Shown: positions 49,092-58,636 of the stretch, in pieces
How the letters are laid out: each line of letters starts with the position of its first letter
Numbering within the stretch: position 1 is the stretch's first letter
Origin: Pseudomonas sp. PICF141
Lineage (GTDB): Bacteria; Pseudomonadota; Gammaproteobacteria; Pseudomonadales; Pseudomonadaceae
Direction of reading: 5' to 3'
NCBI RefSeq assembly: GCF_002286815.1
Contig: NZ_MUNM01000031.1
Location: 22,628 to 86,627, forward strand
DNA: 64,000 nt
Position numbers and translations under genes: made by a program
Notes under the pieces: generated by a model
Seen by the model: only the letters and a program-made list of their open reading frames with translations
Told to the model about the DNA's origin: nothing
Databases searched by the model: none

Positions 49092-50501
49092 ATGAAACGC
49101 TACGAAAAATTCGCCGACGACATCGCTGAACTGATCCGCTCCGGCGTCCTCGGTCCTGGCCAGCGGGTGCCTTCGGTGCGCTACGCCAGCCAGACTTACG
49201 GGGTCAGCCCATCCACGGTGTTCCAAGCCTATTACCTGCTTGAGCGCCGCGGCCTGATCCGCGCCCGGCCACGCTCCGGCTACTTCGTCAATGCGCATGC
49301 ACCGAGCCCGTTTTCGGAGCCGGTGATCAGCAGCCAGGTCAACGAGTCCACCGAAGTCGACGTCAGCGAACTGGTGTTCTCGGTACTGGACTCGATCAAG
49401 GACCCGAACACCGTGCCCTTCGGCTCGGCGTTCCCCAGCCCCACGCTGTTTCCGCTGCAACGCCTGTCCCGCTCGCTGGCCAGCGCCGCCCGGGAGATGG
49501 ACCCGCGCATGGTGGTCACCGACATGTCGCCGGGCAACCCGCAACTGCGTCGGCAAATCGCCCTGCGCTACATGGTCGGCGGGCTGATGCTGCCCATGGA
49601 AGAATTGCTGATCACCAACGGCGCGCTGGAAGCGCTGAACCTGTGCTTGCAAGCGGTCACCGAACCCGGCGATCTGGTGGCCATCGAAGCCCCGGCGTTC
49701 TACGCCAGCCTGCAAGTGCTGGAACGGTTGAAGCTCAAAGCGGTGGAAATTCCCGTGCACCCGCGCGACGGCATCGACCTCGGCGTGCTCGCCCAGACGC
49801 TGGAACGACATCCGATCAAAGCCTGCTGGTGCATGACCAGTTTCCAGAATCCGATGGGCGCGACCATGCCCGAGGCAAAGAAGCAGGAGCTGGTGGAGTT
49901 GTTGCGCAGTCACCAGGTGCCGCTGATCGAGGACGACGTCTATGCCGAGCTTTATTACGGGCAACAGGCGCCAAAACCGGCCAAGGCCTTCGATACCGAG
50001 GGCCTGGTGATGCACTGCGGTTCGTTCGCCAAGAGCCTGGCCCCCGGGTACCGCATCGGCTGGGTCGCGGCCGGGCGTTATGCGCAGAAGATTGAGCGCC
50101 TGAAACTGATGACCTCACTCTGCGCCTCGATGCCGGCCCAGGCCGCCATCGCCGATTACCTGCAACACGGCGGCTACGACCGGCACCTGCGCAAACTGCG
50201 CTATGCCCTGGAAGAACAGCAGAGTGCCATGCTCGCCGCCATCGCCCGCTACTTCCCCGCCCAGACCCGCGTCAGCCAGCCGGCGGGAGGGTACTTTTTG
50301 TGGCTGGAACTGCCGCCGCAGATGGATTCGTTGAAGTTGTTTCAGATGGCGCTGGCGCAAGGGATCAGCATCGCGCCGGGGCCGATTTTCTCGCCAACCC
50401 AGCGGTTCAGGAATTGTATTCGGCTGAACTATGGCAGCCCTTGGACCGAGGATTCGGAGCAGGCGATGGAGACGTTGGGGCGGATCGTCAGATCCTTCTA
50501 A
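49092..50501 (+). CDS. MocR-type regulator: GntR helix-turn-helix fused to aminotransferase
   Basis: The 469-residue protein has a GntR winged helix (about 1-75; ADDIAELIRSGVLGPGQRVPS, then GVSPSTVF) and a class I PLP aminotransferase-like domain with the cofactor lysine K314 in SFAKSLAPGYRIGW. Such MocR regulators bind PLP and often another small ligand such as GABA or taurine. Many control a divergent neighbour, but the upstream gene ccoG runs in the same direction and is not an obvious target. ATG at 49092 is well placed after the repeat. Target and ligand are unknown. Palindromes sit at both ends of the gene. Confidence 0.93.
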   Translation: MKRYEKFADDIAELIRSGVLGPGQRVPSVRYASQTYGVSPSTVFQAYYLLERRGLIRARPRSGYFVNAHAPSPFSEPVISSQVNESTEVDVSELVFSVLDSIKDPNTVPFGSAFPSPTLFPLQRLSRSLASAAREMDPRMVVTDMSPGNPQLRRQIALRYMVGGLMLPMEELLITNGALEALNLCLQAVTEPGDLVAIEAPAFYASLQVLERLKLKAVEIPVHPRDGIDLGVLAQTLERHPIKACWCMTSFQNPMGATMPEAKKQELVELLRSHQVPLIEDDVYAELYYGQQAPKPAKAFDTEGLVMHCGSFAKSLAPGYRIGWVAAGRYAQKIERLKLMTSLCASMPAQAAIADYLQHGGYDRHLRKLRYALEEQQSAMLAAIARYFPAQTRVSQPAGGYFLWLELPPQMDSLKLFQMALAQGISIAPGPIFSPTQRFRNCIRLNYGSPWTEDSEQAMETLGRIVRSF

Positions 50502-50502
50502 A

Positions 50503-50585
50503 ATCAAAAGATCGCAGCCTTCGGCAGCTCCTACAGGGAATTAGCGTACACCTGTAGGAGCTGCCGAAGGCTGCGATCTTTTGAT
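50503..50585. repeat. Inverted repeat AAGATCGCAGCC type, copy 2 (possible two-way terminator)
   Basis: Nearly identical to copy 1 with a different middle. The arms extend to ATCAAAAGATC and GATCTTTTGAT. It fills the gap between the convergent ends of the MocR-type and SDR genes, so it could stop transcription from both sides. Confidence 0.85.
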
Positions 50586-50599
50586 CTTGCTCCTGATTC

Positions 50600-51346
50600 T
50601 TACCGCCCACCACCAAGGTCAACGAAAGTCCCTGTCGCATAAGACGCCTTATCCGACAACAACCACACAATCGCCTCCGCCACTTCATCCGGCCGCCCGC
50701 CCCGGGCCATCGGGATTGCCGACTCCAGCTTGCTGACCCGGTCCGGATCGCCGCTCAACGCATGGAAATCGGTGTAGATGTAACCCGGCCGCACGGCGTT
50801 GACGCGAATCCCTTCACCCGCCACTTCCTTGGACAGACCGATGGTGAACGTGTCCAGTGCGCCTTTGGACGCTGCATAGTCGACATATTCGCTGGGGGCA
50901 CCCAAGCGGGCCGCAACCGACGACACATTGACGATGCTGCCGCCCTGCCCGCCATGTTTGGGCGACATGCGCAAGATCGCGTGTTTGGCGCAAAGGATCG
51001 GCGCCAGGACGTTGGTCTTGAGGATTTTCAGAATACGGAATTCGGACATTTCGTCGATCCGCGACTTTTGCCCGACCGTGCCGGCGTTGTTCACCAGCGC
51101 CGTGACCCGCCCCAGTTCGGTGTCTACGCGGTGGAACAGGCCGATCACTTCGTCTTCGATGCTGACATCGGCGCGCACCGCAATGGCTTGGGCGCCGAGT
51201 GCGCGCACTTGCTCCAGCACTGCGTGCGCCGCCTGTTCGTCGGACTGATAGTTGATACAGATCCGATAGCCCTGTTCTGCGGCCAACAGGGCCGTGGCGG
51301 CACCGATTCCGCGGCTGCCGCCGGTGATGACGATGACTTTGTCCAT
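50600..51346 (-). CDS. Short-chain dehydrogenase/reductase
   Basis: The 248-residue protein has the classical SDR signature: cofactor loop TGGSRGIG (about 8-15), NNAG, an active-site Ser, and the YAASK catalytic pair (EYVDYAASKGAL). It ends with a VDLGGGR strand. Most relatives reduce ketones or oxidise alcohols with NADP(H), FabG-like proteins among them. The start at 51346 is chosen because it begins with MDKVIVIT; the longer frame to 51550 does not fit the family. It is alone, convergent with the MocR-type gene. No substrate can be given. Confidence 0.92.
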   Translation of the reverse strand: MDKVIVITGGSRGIGAATALLAAEQGYRICINYQSDEQAAHAVLEQVRALGAQAIAVRADVSIEDEVIGLFHRVDTELGRVTALVNNAGTVGQKSRIDEMSEFRILKILKTNVLAPILCAKHAILRMSPKHGGQGGSIVNVSSVAARLGAPSEYVDYAASKGALDTFTIGLSKEVAGEGIRVNAVRPGYIYTDFHALSGDPDRVSKLESAIPMARGGRPDEVAEAIVWLLSDKASYATGTFVDLGGGR

Positions 51347-51440
51347 GCTGGCATTCCCCCGTTTCAAGCGTATGCAGTCGGGGCCAAGAATAACCGCCAT
51401 CGGCGGGTTTTGCATGGGTTGTGTGGCGGCTATTCCGACG

Positions 51441-51508
51441 CCTTCGCGGGCAAGCCTCGCTCCTACGGATTGATGGTGATCTGTAGGAGCGAGGCTTGCC
51501 CGCGAAGA
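51441..51508. repeat. REP-like palindrome (CTTCGCGGGCAAGCCTCGCTCCTAC type)
   Basis: Two nearly perfect arms (TTCGCGGGCAAGCCTCGCTC and its complement) flank a short middle. It lies between the start of the SDR gene and the end of the MHYT-GGDEF-EAL gene. The arm matches the one at 23027-23139. Confidence 0.85.
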
Positions 51509-51524
51509 ACGATAATGCGGTCCC

Positions 51525-53606
51525 TCAGCCAGTAGCCAATTGCTCCCCACGGTGAATATCGGCCATGAAGCGATCGGCCGGCAGCGGATGCCCCAGCAGG
51601 TAACCCTGCAAGGAATCGCAGCCCAACTGGGTCAGGAAGTCTTGCTGGACACCGGTTTCCACCCCTTCGGCGACAATCCGCAAGCCCAGGGCCTGGCCGA
51701 GGGCGACGATGGCCGAGACGATGGCCGCGTCGTCGCTGTCGTGTTCCAGATCGCGGACGAAACCCCGGTCGATCTTCAGCTCATTGGCCGGCAGGCGCTT
51801 GAGGTACATCAAGCTCGAATAGCCGGTACCAAAGTCATCAATGGACAGGTCGACGCCCATTTCCGAGAGGTCCTGCAGCACCGTCATGCTCGCGTCGGCG
51901 TCGCTCATGGCGGTGGTTTCGGTGATTTCCAGGGTCAGGCTATTGGCCGGAAGATGATGAGTGGCCAGCGCCTTGGCCACGCTCTGGACCAAGCCGGCAT
52001 GGCAGAACTGCAAGGCCGAGAGGTTCACCGCGATGCGCCAGTCGGTGTAACCGAGCATGTACCACTCGCGCATCTGACGGCAGGCTTCGTTGAGCACCCA
52101 CTCGCCAATCGGAATGATCAGCCCGGTCTTCTCCGCAAGATCGATGAAGCTGTCCGGCTGCAGTATGCCTTGGGTCGGGTGCATCCAGCGCAGCAACGCC
52201 TCGGCGCCCACCGCGCGGCCATTGCCAGCGTCGAACTTGGGTTGGTAATAGAGACTGAACTGTTGCTGATCGAGGGCGTTGCGCAGGTCTTGCAGCAATT
52301 GCAGTTGTTTGCGCGCGTTGCTGTTCATCGAGGCATCGAAGAAACGATGACCGTTTTTCCCGGCGCCCTTGGCATGGTACATCGCAGCGTCGGCATTCAT
52401 CAGCAACTCCTCGGCGGTCTGACCGTTGCCGGGATAGAGTGCGATGCCGACGCTGGCGGAAATCTGCAAGTCATGCTCCGCAACCCGGAACGAGCGCGCG
52501 ATCAGCCCCACCTGGCGCTCCGCCAGGTTCAGCGCGTCATTCGGCTCGGCGAGTTGCACCAGCAATACAAATTCATCGCCGCCGATCCGCGCCAGGGTGT
52601 CCTGGCTACGCAAATCTTCACGCAAGCGCAGGCCGACCTCACGCAGCAACTGGTCGCCCATGTGGTGCCCAAAAGCATCGTTGACCGGTTTGAAGCCATC
52701 CAGATCAATGAACATCAACGCAAAACAGCCACCCTGCTCCTGCACCCTCGACATCGCCTGATCGATACGGTCGGCCAGCAATACCCGGTTCGGCAGCCCG
52801 GTCAGGGTATCGTGCAGCGCCAATTGGGTGAGCTCGCGATTGGCCTCGGTCAGCGAGTGGGCCAGGTCGGCGGTGCGAGCCTCCAGGCGTGCATCGAGGA
52901 TCGAGGTCAGCAAGGCAATGCTCAATACGGCAAGGGTGGTGATCAGAATCAGGTTGTCCAGGCCCTCGCCGTTCAGGCCATCGGCTGCCGCGCCACAGAA
53001 GCTGCCATCGGCAAAACGTGCCGCGGCCATGCCGGTGTAGTGCATGCCGACGATGGCGATGCCCATGATCACCGCCGCACCGCCGCGGATCAGGCGAACA
53101 TAAGGCGCCTGCCGACGCAGGCGGAAAGCGATCCACAATGCCGCGCCCGACGCGCCGACGGCAATCAGCAATGAGGCGCTGAACAGTGCAGGGTCGTAAT
53201 CGATGCCCGGCTGCATACGCATGGCGGCCATGCCGGTGTAATGCATCGCACTGATGCCTGCGCCCATCACCAGCGCACCGAACGCCAGTTGCCAGGCCGG
53301 CAGTTGTGGCTGGCTCACCAGCCACAAGGCAAAACCGCAGGACAGGACCGCGATCAATAACGACAGCGCCGTCAGGGTAACGTCGTAGCCCAGGTCGATC
53401 GGCAATGTGAACGCGAGCATGCCGATGAAATGCATCGACCACACGCCAATCCCCATCGCAAAAGCGCCGCCCGCCGTCCACAGATGCACTGCCCGGCCTG
53501 TGGCCGTGGCGATGCGACCGGTGAGGTCGAGCGCGGTATAAGAGGCAAGTATCGCCACACAAAGCGATATGAAAACCAGCGTAAGGGAATAACTACCAAT
53601 GAGCAT
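51525..53606 (-). CDS. MHYT-GGDEF-EAL c-di-GMP turnover protein
   Basis: This 693-residue inner-membrane protein has seven hydrophobic segments in its first 245 residues with three MHYT-type motifs (MHFIG, MHYTGMAAM, MHYTGMAAA), thought to bind copper and sense oxygen, CO or NO. The GGDEF domain follows with an intact RIGGDEF motif, then an EAL domain with AEALLRW and DDFGTGYS. Both catalytic motifs are present, so it could make or break c-di-GMP. The start at ATG 53606 begins the first membrane helix after only a few residues and has GAGAAG upstream; a GTG at 53693 would add 29 residues. It resembles the YkoW/MucR family of Pseudomonas. Which activity dominates is not visible. Confidence 0.92.
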   Translation of the reverse strand: MLIGSYSLTLVFISLCVAILASYTALDLTGRIATATGRAVHLWTAGGAFAMGIGVWSMHFIGMLAFTLPIDLGYDVTLTALSLLIAVLSCGFALWLVSQPQLPAWQLAFGALVMGAGISAMHYTGMAAMRMQPGIDYDPALFSASLLIAVGASGAALWIAFRLRRQAPYVRLIRGGAAVIMGIAIVGMHYTGMAAARFADGSFCGAAADGLNGEGLDNLILITTLAVLSIALLTSILDARLEARTADLAHSLTEANRELTQLALHDTLTGLPNRVLLADRIDQAMSRVQEQGGCFALMFIDLDGFKPVNDAFGHHMGDQLLREVGLRLREDLRSQDTLARIGGDEFVLLVQLAEPNDALNLAERQVGLIARSFRVAEHDLQISASVGIALYPGNGQTAEELLMNADAAMYHAKGAGKNGHRFFDASMNSNARKQLQLLQDLRNALDQQQFSLYYQPKFDAGNGRAVGAEALLRWMHPTQGILQPDSFIDLAEKTGLIIPIGEWVLNEACRQMREWYMLGYTDWRIAVNLSALQFCHAGLVQSVAKALATHHLPANSLTLEITETTAMSDADASMTVLQDLSEMGVDLSIDDFGTGYSSLMYLKRLPANELKIDRGFVRDLEHDSDDAAIVSAIVALGQALGLRIVAEGVETGVQQDFLTQLGCDSLQGYLLGHPLPADRFMADIHRGEQLATG

Positions 53607-53758
53607 GGGACTTCTCGCGACCGCCCCCGCCGTGCTGTGTTCGTTGTCGGGGAGCAAAGTCGGCGATTGTACTGATTCCGTGGACGAACGCACTCACAAA
53701 GTCATCAAAAGGCCATCAAGGTGATGAAGCATTTGTGTGACTGCTGCACAAGCCTCCT

Positions 53759-53902
53759 GTAGCAGCTGCCGAGCCTGCGAGGCTGCGTTCGGCGGCGCAG
53801 CCGTCGCAAACCCTATATGCAAGGTTTTCCTGACACACCGCGATGCTGATTTCACGACGGCTGCGCCGCCGAACGCAGCCTCGCAGGCTCGGCAGCTGCT
53901 AC
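53759..53902. repeat. 144-bp long inverted repeat
   Basis: Arms of about 50 bases (GTAGCAGCTGCCGAGCCTGC onward, and their complement) flank a middle of about 40 bases that differs from the other repeats. The arms are nearly perfect. It lies upstream of the c-di-GMP gene start region, next to copy C of the 107-bp element. Confidence 0.85.
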
Positions 53903-53920
53903 GGGCTACCGTTCGCTATT

Positions 53921-54031
53921 GATCGTTCCCACGCTCTGCGTGGGAATGCAGCCAGGGACGCTCCGCGTCCCATGCAGAAGCGGACGCGGAGCGTCCGGTG
54001 AGGCGTTCCCACGCAGAGCGTGGGAACGATC
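53921..54031. repeat. 107-bp double palindrome family, copy C
   Basis: This 111-bp copy starts GATCGTTCCCACGCTCTGCG and ends CGCAGAGCGTGGGAACGATC, as copies A and B do. It lies just after the end of opmB and 18 bases after the 144-bp inverted repeat. The inner arm is rebuilt as GGACGCTCCGCGTCC. Confidence 0.85.
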
Positions 54032-54036
54032 ATGCG

Positions 54037-55518
54037 CTATGGCTTGTCGCTCACCTGAAGCTGCCCGTCCCATCCGCCGCCCAGTGCGGCGATCAATTGC
54101 ACGCTGGCGATCAAGCGGCTCTGCAGCAAGCTCAGCACGTTGCGCTCGTTGCTCAACGCCGTGGCCTGAACCACCACCACATCCAGATAGGCAATCAGCC
54201 CGGCCCGGTACTGATTGCGGGTCAAACGCAAGGACTCGCGCGCCGCCTCCAGGGCTTCCTGACGCACCTTGGCTTCGTCTTCCAGCACCTTGAGCTGCAC
54301 CAGATAGTTTTCCACTTCACGGAAGCCGTCGAGCACGGTCTGGCGGTATTTAGCGACGGTTTCGTCATAGGCCGCTTCGCTGCGATCGACTTCCGCCGAG
54401 CGCTGCCCACCATCGAACAAGGTCATGGCCAGTTGCGGGCCGACCGACCAGAAGCGGTTGGGCACGCTGATCCAGTTGTTAGAGGTGCTGCTGCTATAAC
54501 CGCCGTTCAGGCTCAGGGTCAGATCCGGGTAATAGGCGGCTTTGGCCACGCCGATATTGGCGTTGGCGGCCATCACCGAGCGCTCGGCGGCGGCAATGTC
54601 CGGGCGCCGCTCCAGCAACTGCGAAGGCAGGCTCAGCGGCACCTGCGGCAAAGCCGGGATGTCTTGGGTTTCAGCCAGGCTGAATTCGGCCGGCGGCAGA
54701 CCAATCAATACAGCAATGGCGTTCTCGAACTGCGCGCGCTGCCAGATCAGGTCGACCATCTCTGCCTGAGTGCTTTTGAGCTGCGTGGTGGCCTGCGCCA
54801 CGGCGTCCTTGCCGGAGACACCGGCGCGGTACTGGTTTTCGGTCATGGTCAGCGAGCGCTGATAGGCCTCGACCGTCGCTTCCAGCAGGCGTTTCTGCTG
54901 ATCGATCACCCGCAGTTGCAGGTAGTTCTGCACCAGTTCCGATTGCTGGCTCAGGCGCATCGCCGCCAGGTCGGCAAAGCTCGCTTCGGCGTTGGCGGTG
55001 TCAGCTTCCAGGCCTCGGCGCAATTTGCCCCAGACATCCGCTTCCCAACTGACACCGGCCTGCGCGGTGTAGGTGTCGCGAATACCGCTGGAGGAACTGC
55101 TCAGGCTCGAACTGCTGCTACCGGTGCCCTGGCTGGAACGGGTTTTCCCGACGGTCAGGTCCACCGTCGGGAAAAACGCCCCCCGGGCGCTGCGCACCAA
55201 GGCCTGGGCCTGGCGGTACTGGGCTTCGGACTGGGCGACAGTCTGGTTGGCGCTGTTGAGTTTTTCGATCAGGCCATTGAGCTGCTGATCGCCATACAGC
55301 TCCCACCAGGCACCACGGGCCAGAGAATCGCTGGGATTGGCCTGACGCCAGCCAGCCGCTTCCTTGTACTGGGCTGGCGCGGCGGCTTGCGGGCGCTGGT
55401 AATCCGGGCCGATGGCGCAGGCACTGAGCATCGCCACGCACAGCGACAGACCCAGCAAACGCGAGCGCTGCGCCGTGATCAGCGGTGCAGCCAGGTTGAT
55501 AAGCGAACGGTCAGTCAT
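54037..55518 (-). CDS. opmB: Outer-membrane efflux lipoprotein OpmB-like (NodT/OprM family)
   Basis: This 493-residue lipoprotein is the outer-membrane exit duct for the RND pump encoded before it. The lipobox LSAC (about residue 34) places a lipid anchor after a short signal sequence, and two OEP repeats follow (about 70-270 and 280-480). A low-complexity Ser run (GSSSSSLSSSSS) lies in the first repeat. ATG at 55518 overlaps the muxC-like stop by four bases (ATGA), so it is coupled; a farther upstream frame is not supported. The gene order muxA-muxB-muxC-opmB matches P. aeruginosa. Symbol is by similarity of order. Confidence 0.9.
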   Translation of the reverse strand: MTDRSLINLAAPLITAQRSRLLGLSLCVAMLSACAIGPDYQRPQAAAPAQYKEAAGWRQANPSDSLARGAWWELYGDQQLNGLIEKLNSANQTVAQSEAQYRQAQALVRSARGAFFPTVDLTVGKTRSSQGTGSSSSSLSSSSSGIRDTYTAQAGVSWEADVWGKLRRGLEADTANAEASFADLAAMRLSQQSELVQNYLQLRVIDQQKRLLEATVEAYQRSLTMTENQYRAGVSGKDAVAQATTQLKSTQAEMVDLIWQRAQFENAIAVLIGLPPAEFSLAETQDIPALPQVPLSLPSQLLERRPDIAAAERSVMAANANIGVAKAAYYPDLTLSLNGGYSSSTSNNWISVPNRFWSVGPQLAMTLFDGGQRSAEVDRSEAAYDETVAKYRQTVLDGFREVENYLVQLKVLEDEAKVRQEALEAARESLRLTRNQYRAGLIAYLDVVVVQATALSNERNVLSLLQSRLIASVQLIAALGGGWDGQLQVSDKP

Positions 55519-58500
55519 AGCGGAGTTTCCAAAGCGGCATCGGTACGCACCCCACGCCAGCGGTTGAACCGATGGCGCAGATTGTCGAGATAGAGGTAAA
55601 CCACCGGGGTGGTGTAAAGCGTCAGCACCTGGCTGAAGACCAGCCCGCCGATGATGGTCAGGCCCAGTGGCTGACGCATTTCCGCCCCTTCGGCATGGCT
55701 CAGCAACAGCGGCAAGGCGCCGAGGATTGCCGCCAGCGTGGTCATCAGAATCGGTCGCAGCCGTTGCAGGCAAGCGCTGCGGATCGACTCCAGCGGCTCC
55801 AGACCCTGGTGCCGTTCCAGTTGCAGCGCCAGGTCGATCATCAGAATCGCGTTTTTCTTCACCACGCCGATCAGCAGGAACAGCCCGAGCAAGGAAATCA
55901 GACTGAACTCACCACCGAGCACATAGATCGACAGCAACGCCCCAACCCCGGCCGACGGCAACGTCGAGAGAATGGTCAGCGGGTGAATGTAGCTTTCATA
56001 AAGCACGCCCAGCACCAGATACACCGCCACCAGCGCGCCGAGAATCATCCACGGCTGGCTTTTCTGGGTCGCGGCAAACGCATTGGCGGTACCGGCCATT
56101 TTCGCGATGACGTCTTCCGGCAAACCGACCCTGGCAATTGCCCGTTCAATGGCCGCCGAGCCCTGCTCCACCGTCACGCCTTCGGCCATGTCGAAGGCGA
56201 TGCTTTCCGAAGCGAACTGGCCTTCGTGGCTGACCCGGTCGTCTTCCAGGCTGTTTTCATAATGCGCGATGGTCGACAACGGAATCCGCGCACCGTCAGC
56301 AGTGATCACTTTGACCTGATTGAGGGTGATCGGATCCTGAGCGTATTTCGGGTTGACCTCCATCACCACCTGGTATTGGTTGAGGCTGTCATAGATCGTT
56401 GAAATCTGCCGCTGGCTGTAGGCGTTGTTCAACACCGAAGTGACCATGTCCATGTCCACGCCCAGACGCTTGGCCTGATCGCGATCGACGATCAGGGTCA
56501 CTTGCTGGGCGCCACGGCCTTCGCGCGCATCAATTGCCGTCAATTCCGGCAGCGCCTTGAGGGCGGTGACGACTTTCGGATACCACTGGCGCAACGCGCC
56601 GAGATCGCCGCTTTGCAGGATGTAGGAATATTGCGAAGAGGTCTGCTCGCGGCCACCGCCAAATTGCAGGTCCTGATCCGCCATCAGCATCAATTGCGCA
56701 CCGGGCACCTTGGGCATTTCCTTGCGCAGGCGCTCGATGACTTTTTGCGCGGACAGGCTGCGTTCCTTGATCGGCTTGAGGCGCACCAGCATGAAGGCGT
56801 TGTTGATGCCGTTGCTGCCACCGATGAACCCGGCGACGCTTTCCACCGCCTCGTCCTTGAGCACGGCGCGGCGGAAGATTTCCATCTTCGGTTGCATCAC
56901 GCTGAATGACAGCCCATCGTCGCCACGCACGAAACCGATCAATTGGCCAGTGTCTTGCTGAGGCAAAAATGTTTTAGGGACAACGACATACAGCGCGATG
57001 TTCACGCCAATCGTCACGATCAGACTGAGCAAGGTCAGCCGACGGTGACGCAGTACCCAGTCAAGGCTGGTGGCGTATTTGCCGACCATCCACTCGTTGG
57101 TCCGCTGGCTCCAGCGCTGCAGGCGGTTTTCCTGCCCTGGCGTGTGCGGCTTGAGCCAGCGCGCGCAGAGCATTGGCGTCAGTGTCAGCGACACCAGCAA
57201 TGACACTACGATGGCCGCCGCCAGGGTGATGGAAAACTCGCGGAACAGGCTTTCGACGATCCCGCCCATGAACAGGATCGACAGGAACACCGCCACCAGC
57301 GAGACGTTCATCGACAGCAGCGTGAAGCCGACTTCCCGGGCCCCGAGGTAGGCCGCCTTCATCGGCGGCACGCCCTTGTCGATGTGCCGGGAGATGTTCT
57401 CCAGCACCACAATGGCGTCGTCCACCACCAGCCCGGTGGCCAGAATCAGCGCCATCAGCGACAGGTTGTTCAGGGAGAACCCGTAGACGTACATCACCGC
57501 AAACGTGCCCACCAGCGACACCGGCACCGCCAGGGTCGGAATCAGCGAGGCGCGCAAGTTACCGAGGAACAGGAACACCACCAGAATCACCAGCGCCACG
57601 GCAATCAGCAACGTCATTTCCGCTTCATGCAGGGTAGCCTTGATCACCGGCGAACGGTCCATTGCCAGATTCAACTTGACGCTGGCCGGCAGCACCGCCT
57701 GTAACGCCGGCAACTGCGCCTTGATCTCGTTGACCGTCTCGATGATGTTGGCGCCGGCCTGGCGGTTGATCACCAGCAACACCGCCGCGTCGTCATTGAA
57801 AAAGCCGCTGTTGTAGCGGTCTTCGACGCCGTCGCTGACCTTGGCCACATCCTTCAGGCGCAAGGCGGCGCCATCGGCGTAGTGAATGATCAGCGACTCG
57901 TAATCCTGGGCCTTTTCCAGCTGATCGTTGGCCTGCACCTGCCACAGCCGCTGGTTGTCTTCGACCGAGCCCTTGGGCCGGCGCACGTTGGCGTTGGCGA
58001 TGGTGTTGCGCACGTCGTCCAGCGCCACGCCGTACTGGTTCAGTGCCTGGGGTTCGAGTTCGATGCGCACCGCCGGCAACGAACTGCCGCCGATCTGCAC
58101 TTCCCCCACGCCCTGCACCTGGGACAGGCTCTGGGACAGGATCGTCGAGGCGAGGTCGTAGAGCTGGCCTTTTTCCAGCACATCCGAGGTCAGCGACAAC
58201 ACCATGATCGGCGCCTGGGACGGGTTGACCTTCTTGTAGGTCGGCATGCTGCGCATCCCGCTGGGCAGCAAGTTGCGCGAAGCGTTGATCGCCGCCTGCA
58301 CTTCCCGCGCCGCGCCGTTGATGTCGCGGTCCAGGTCGAACTGCAGAATCACCCGCGTCGAACCCTGGCTGGAACGACTGCTCATGGTGTTGACACCGGC
58401 AATCGCGCCGAAGGAACGCTCCAGTGGCGTGGCCACAGTCGAGGCCATGACCTCCGGGCTCGCACCGGGCAAGCTGGCCTGGACCACGATCACCGGGAAG

Positions 58501-58622
58501 TCCATCTGCGGCAGCGGCGATACCGGTAACAGGCCGAAGCTCACGCCGCCCAGCAGCATGATCGCCAGGGAAAGCAGCATGGTTGCCACAGGACGTTTGA
58601 TGAAAGGACCTGATAGATTCAT
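55515..58622 (-). CDS. muxC: RND efflux pump inner-membrane transporter MuxC (MdtC-like)
   Basis: This 1035-residue protein has the RND layout: a first membrane helix, a large periplasmic loop, helices 2-6, a second large loop and helices 8-12. Helix 4 carries GLVVDDAIVVLEN with the proton-relay acids. MdtB and MdtC form hetero-pumps for bile salts, novobiocin and similar drugs in Enterobacteria, and MuxABC-OpmB is the Pseudomonas counterpart. A repeat lies between it and muxB. ATG at 58622 begins MNLSGPFIKRP, typical for the family. It ends in a four-base overlap with opmB. Confidence 0.94.
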   Translation of the reverse strand: MNLSGPFIKRPVATMLLSLAIMLLGGVSFGLLPVSPLPQMDFPVIVVQASLPGASPEVMASTVATPLERSFGAIAGVNTMSSRSSQGSTRVILQFDLDRDINGAAREVQAAINASRNLLPSGMRSMPTYKKVNPSQAPIMVLSLTSDVLEKGQLYDLASTILSQSLSQVQGVGEVQIGGSSLPAVRIELEPQALNQYGVALDDVRNTIANANVRRPKGSVEDNQRLWQVQANDQLEKAQDYESLIIHYADGAALRLKDVAKVSDGVEDRYNSGFFNDDAAVLLVINRQAGANIIETVNEIKAQLPALQAVLPASVKLNLAMDRSPVIKATLHEAEMTLLIAVALVILVVFLFLGNLRASLIPTLAVPVSLVGTFAVMYVYGFSLNNLSLMALILATGLVVDDAIVVLENISRHIDKGVPPMKAAYLGAREVGFTLLSMNVSLVAVFLSILFMGGIVESLFREFSITLAAAIVVSLLVSLTLTPMLCARWLKPHTPGQENRLQRWSQRTNEWMVGKYATSLDWVLRHRRLTLLSLIVTIGVNIALYVVVPKTFLPQQDTGQLIGFVRGDDGLSFSVMQPKMEIFRRAVLKDEAVESVAGFIGGSNGINNAFMLVRLKPIKERSLSAQKVIERLRKEMPKVPGAQLMLMADQDLQFGGGREQTSSQYSYILQSGDLGALRQWYPKVVTALKALPELTAIDAREGRGAQQVTLIVDRDQAKRLGVDMDMVTSVLNNAYSQRQISTIYDSLNQYQVVMEVNPKYAQDPITLNQVKVITADGARIPLSTIAHYENSLEDDRVSHEGQFASESIAFDMAEGVTVEQGSAAIERAIARVGLPEDVIAKMAGTANAFAATQKSQPWMILGALVAVYLVLGVLYESYIHPLTILSTLPSAGVGALLSIYVLGGEFSLISLLGLFLLIGVVKKNAILMIDLALQLERHQGLEPLESIRSACLQRLRPILMTTLAAILGALPLLLSHAEGAEMRQPLGLTIIGGLVFSQVLTLYTTPVVYLYLDNLRHRFNRWRGVRTDAALETPL

Positions 58623-58636
58623 AGGTGGCAACCACT

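Noticed and set aside
51540..53174. Plus-strand open frame opposite the MHYT-GGDEF-EAL gene
   Set aside because: Antisense shadow. The minus-strand gene has complete catalytic motifs and membrane segments.
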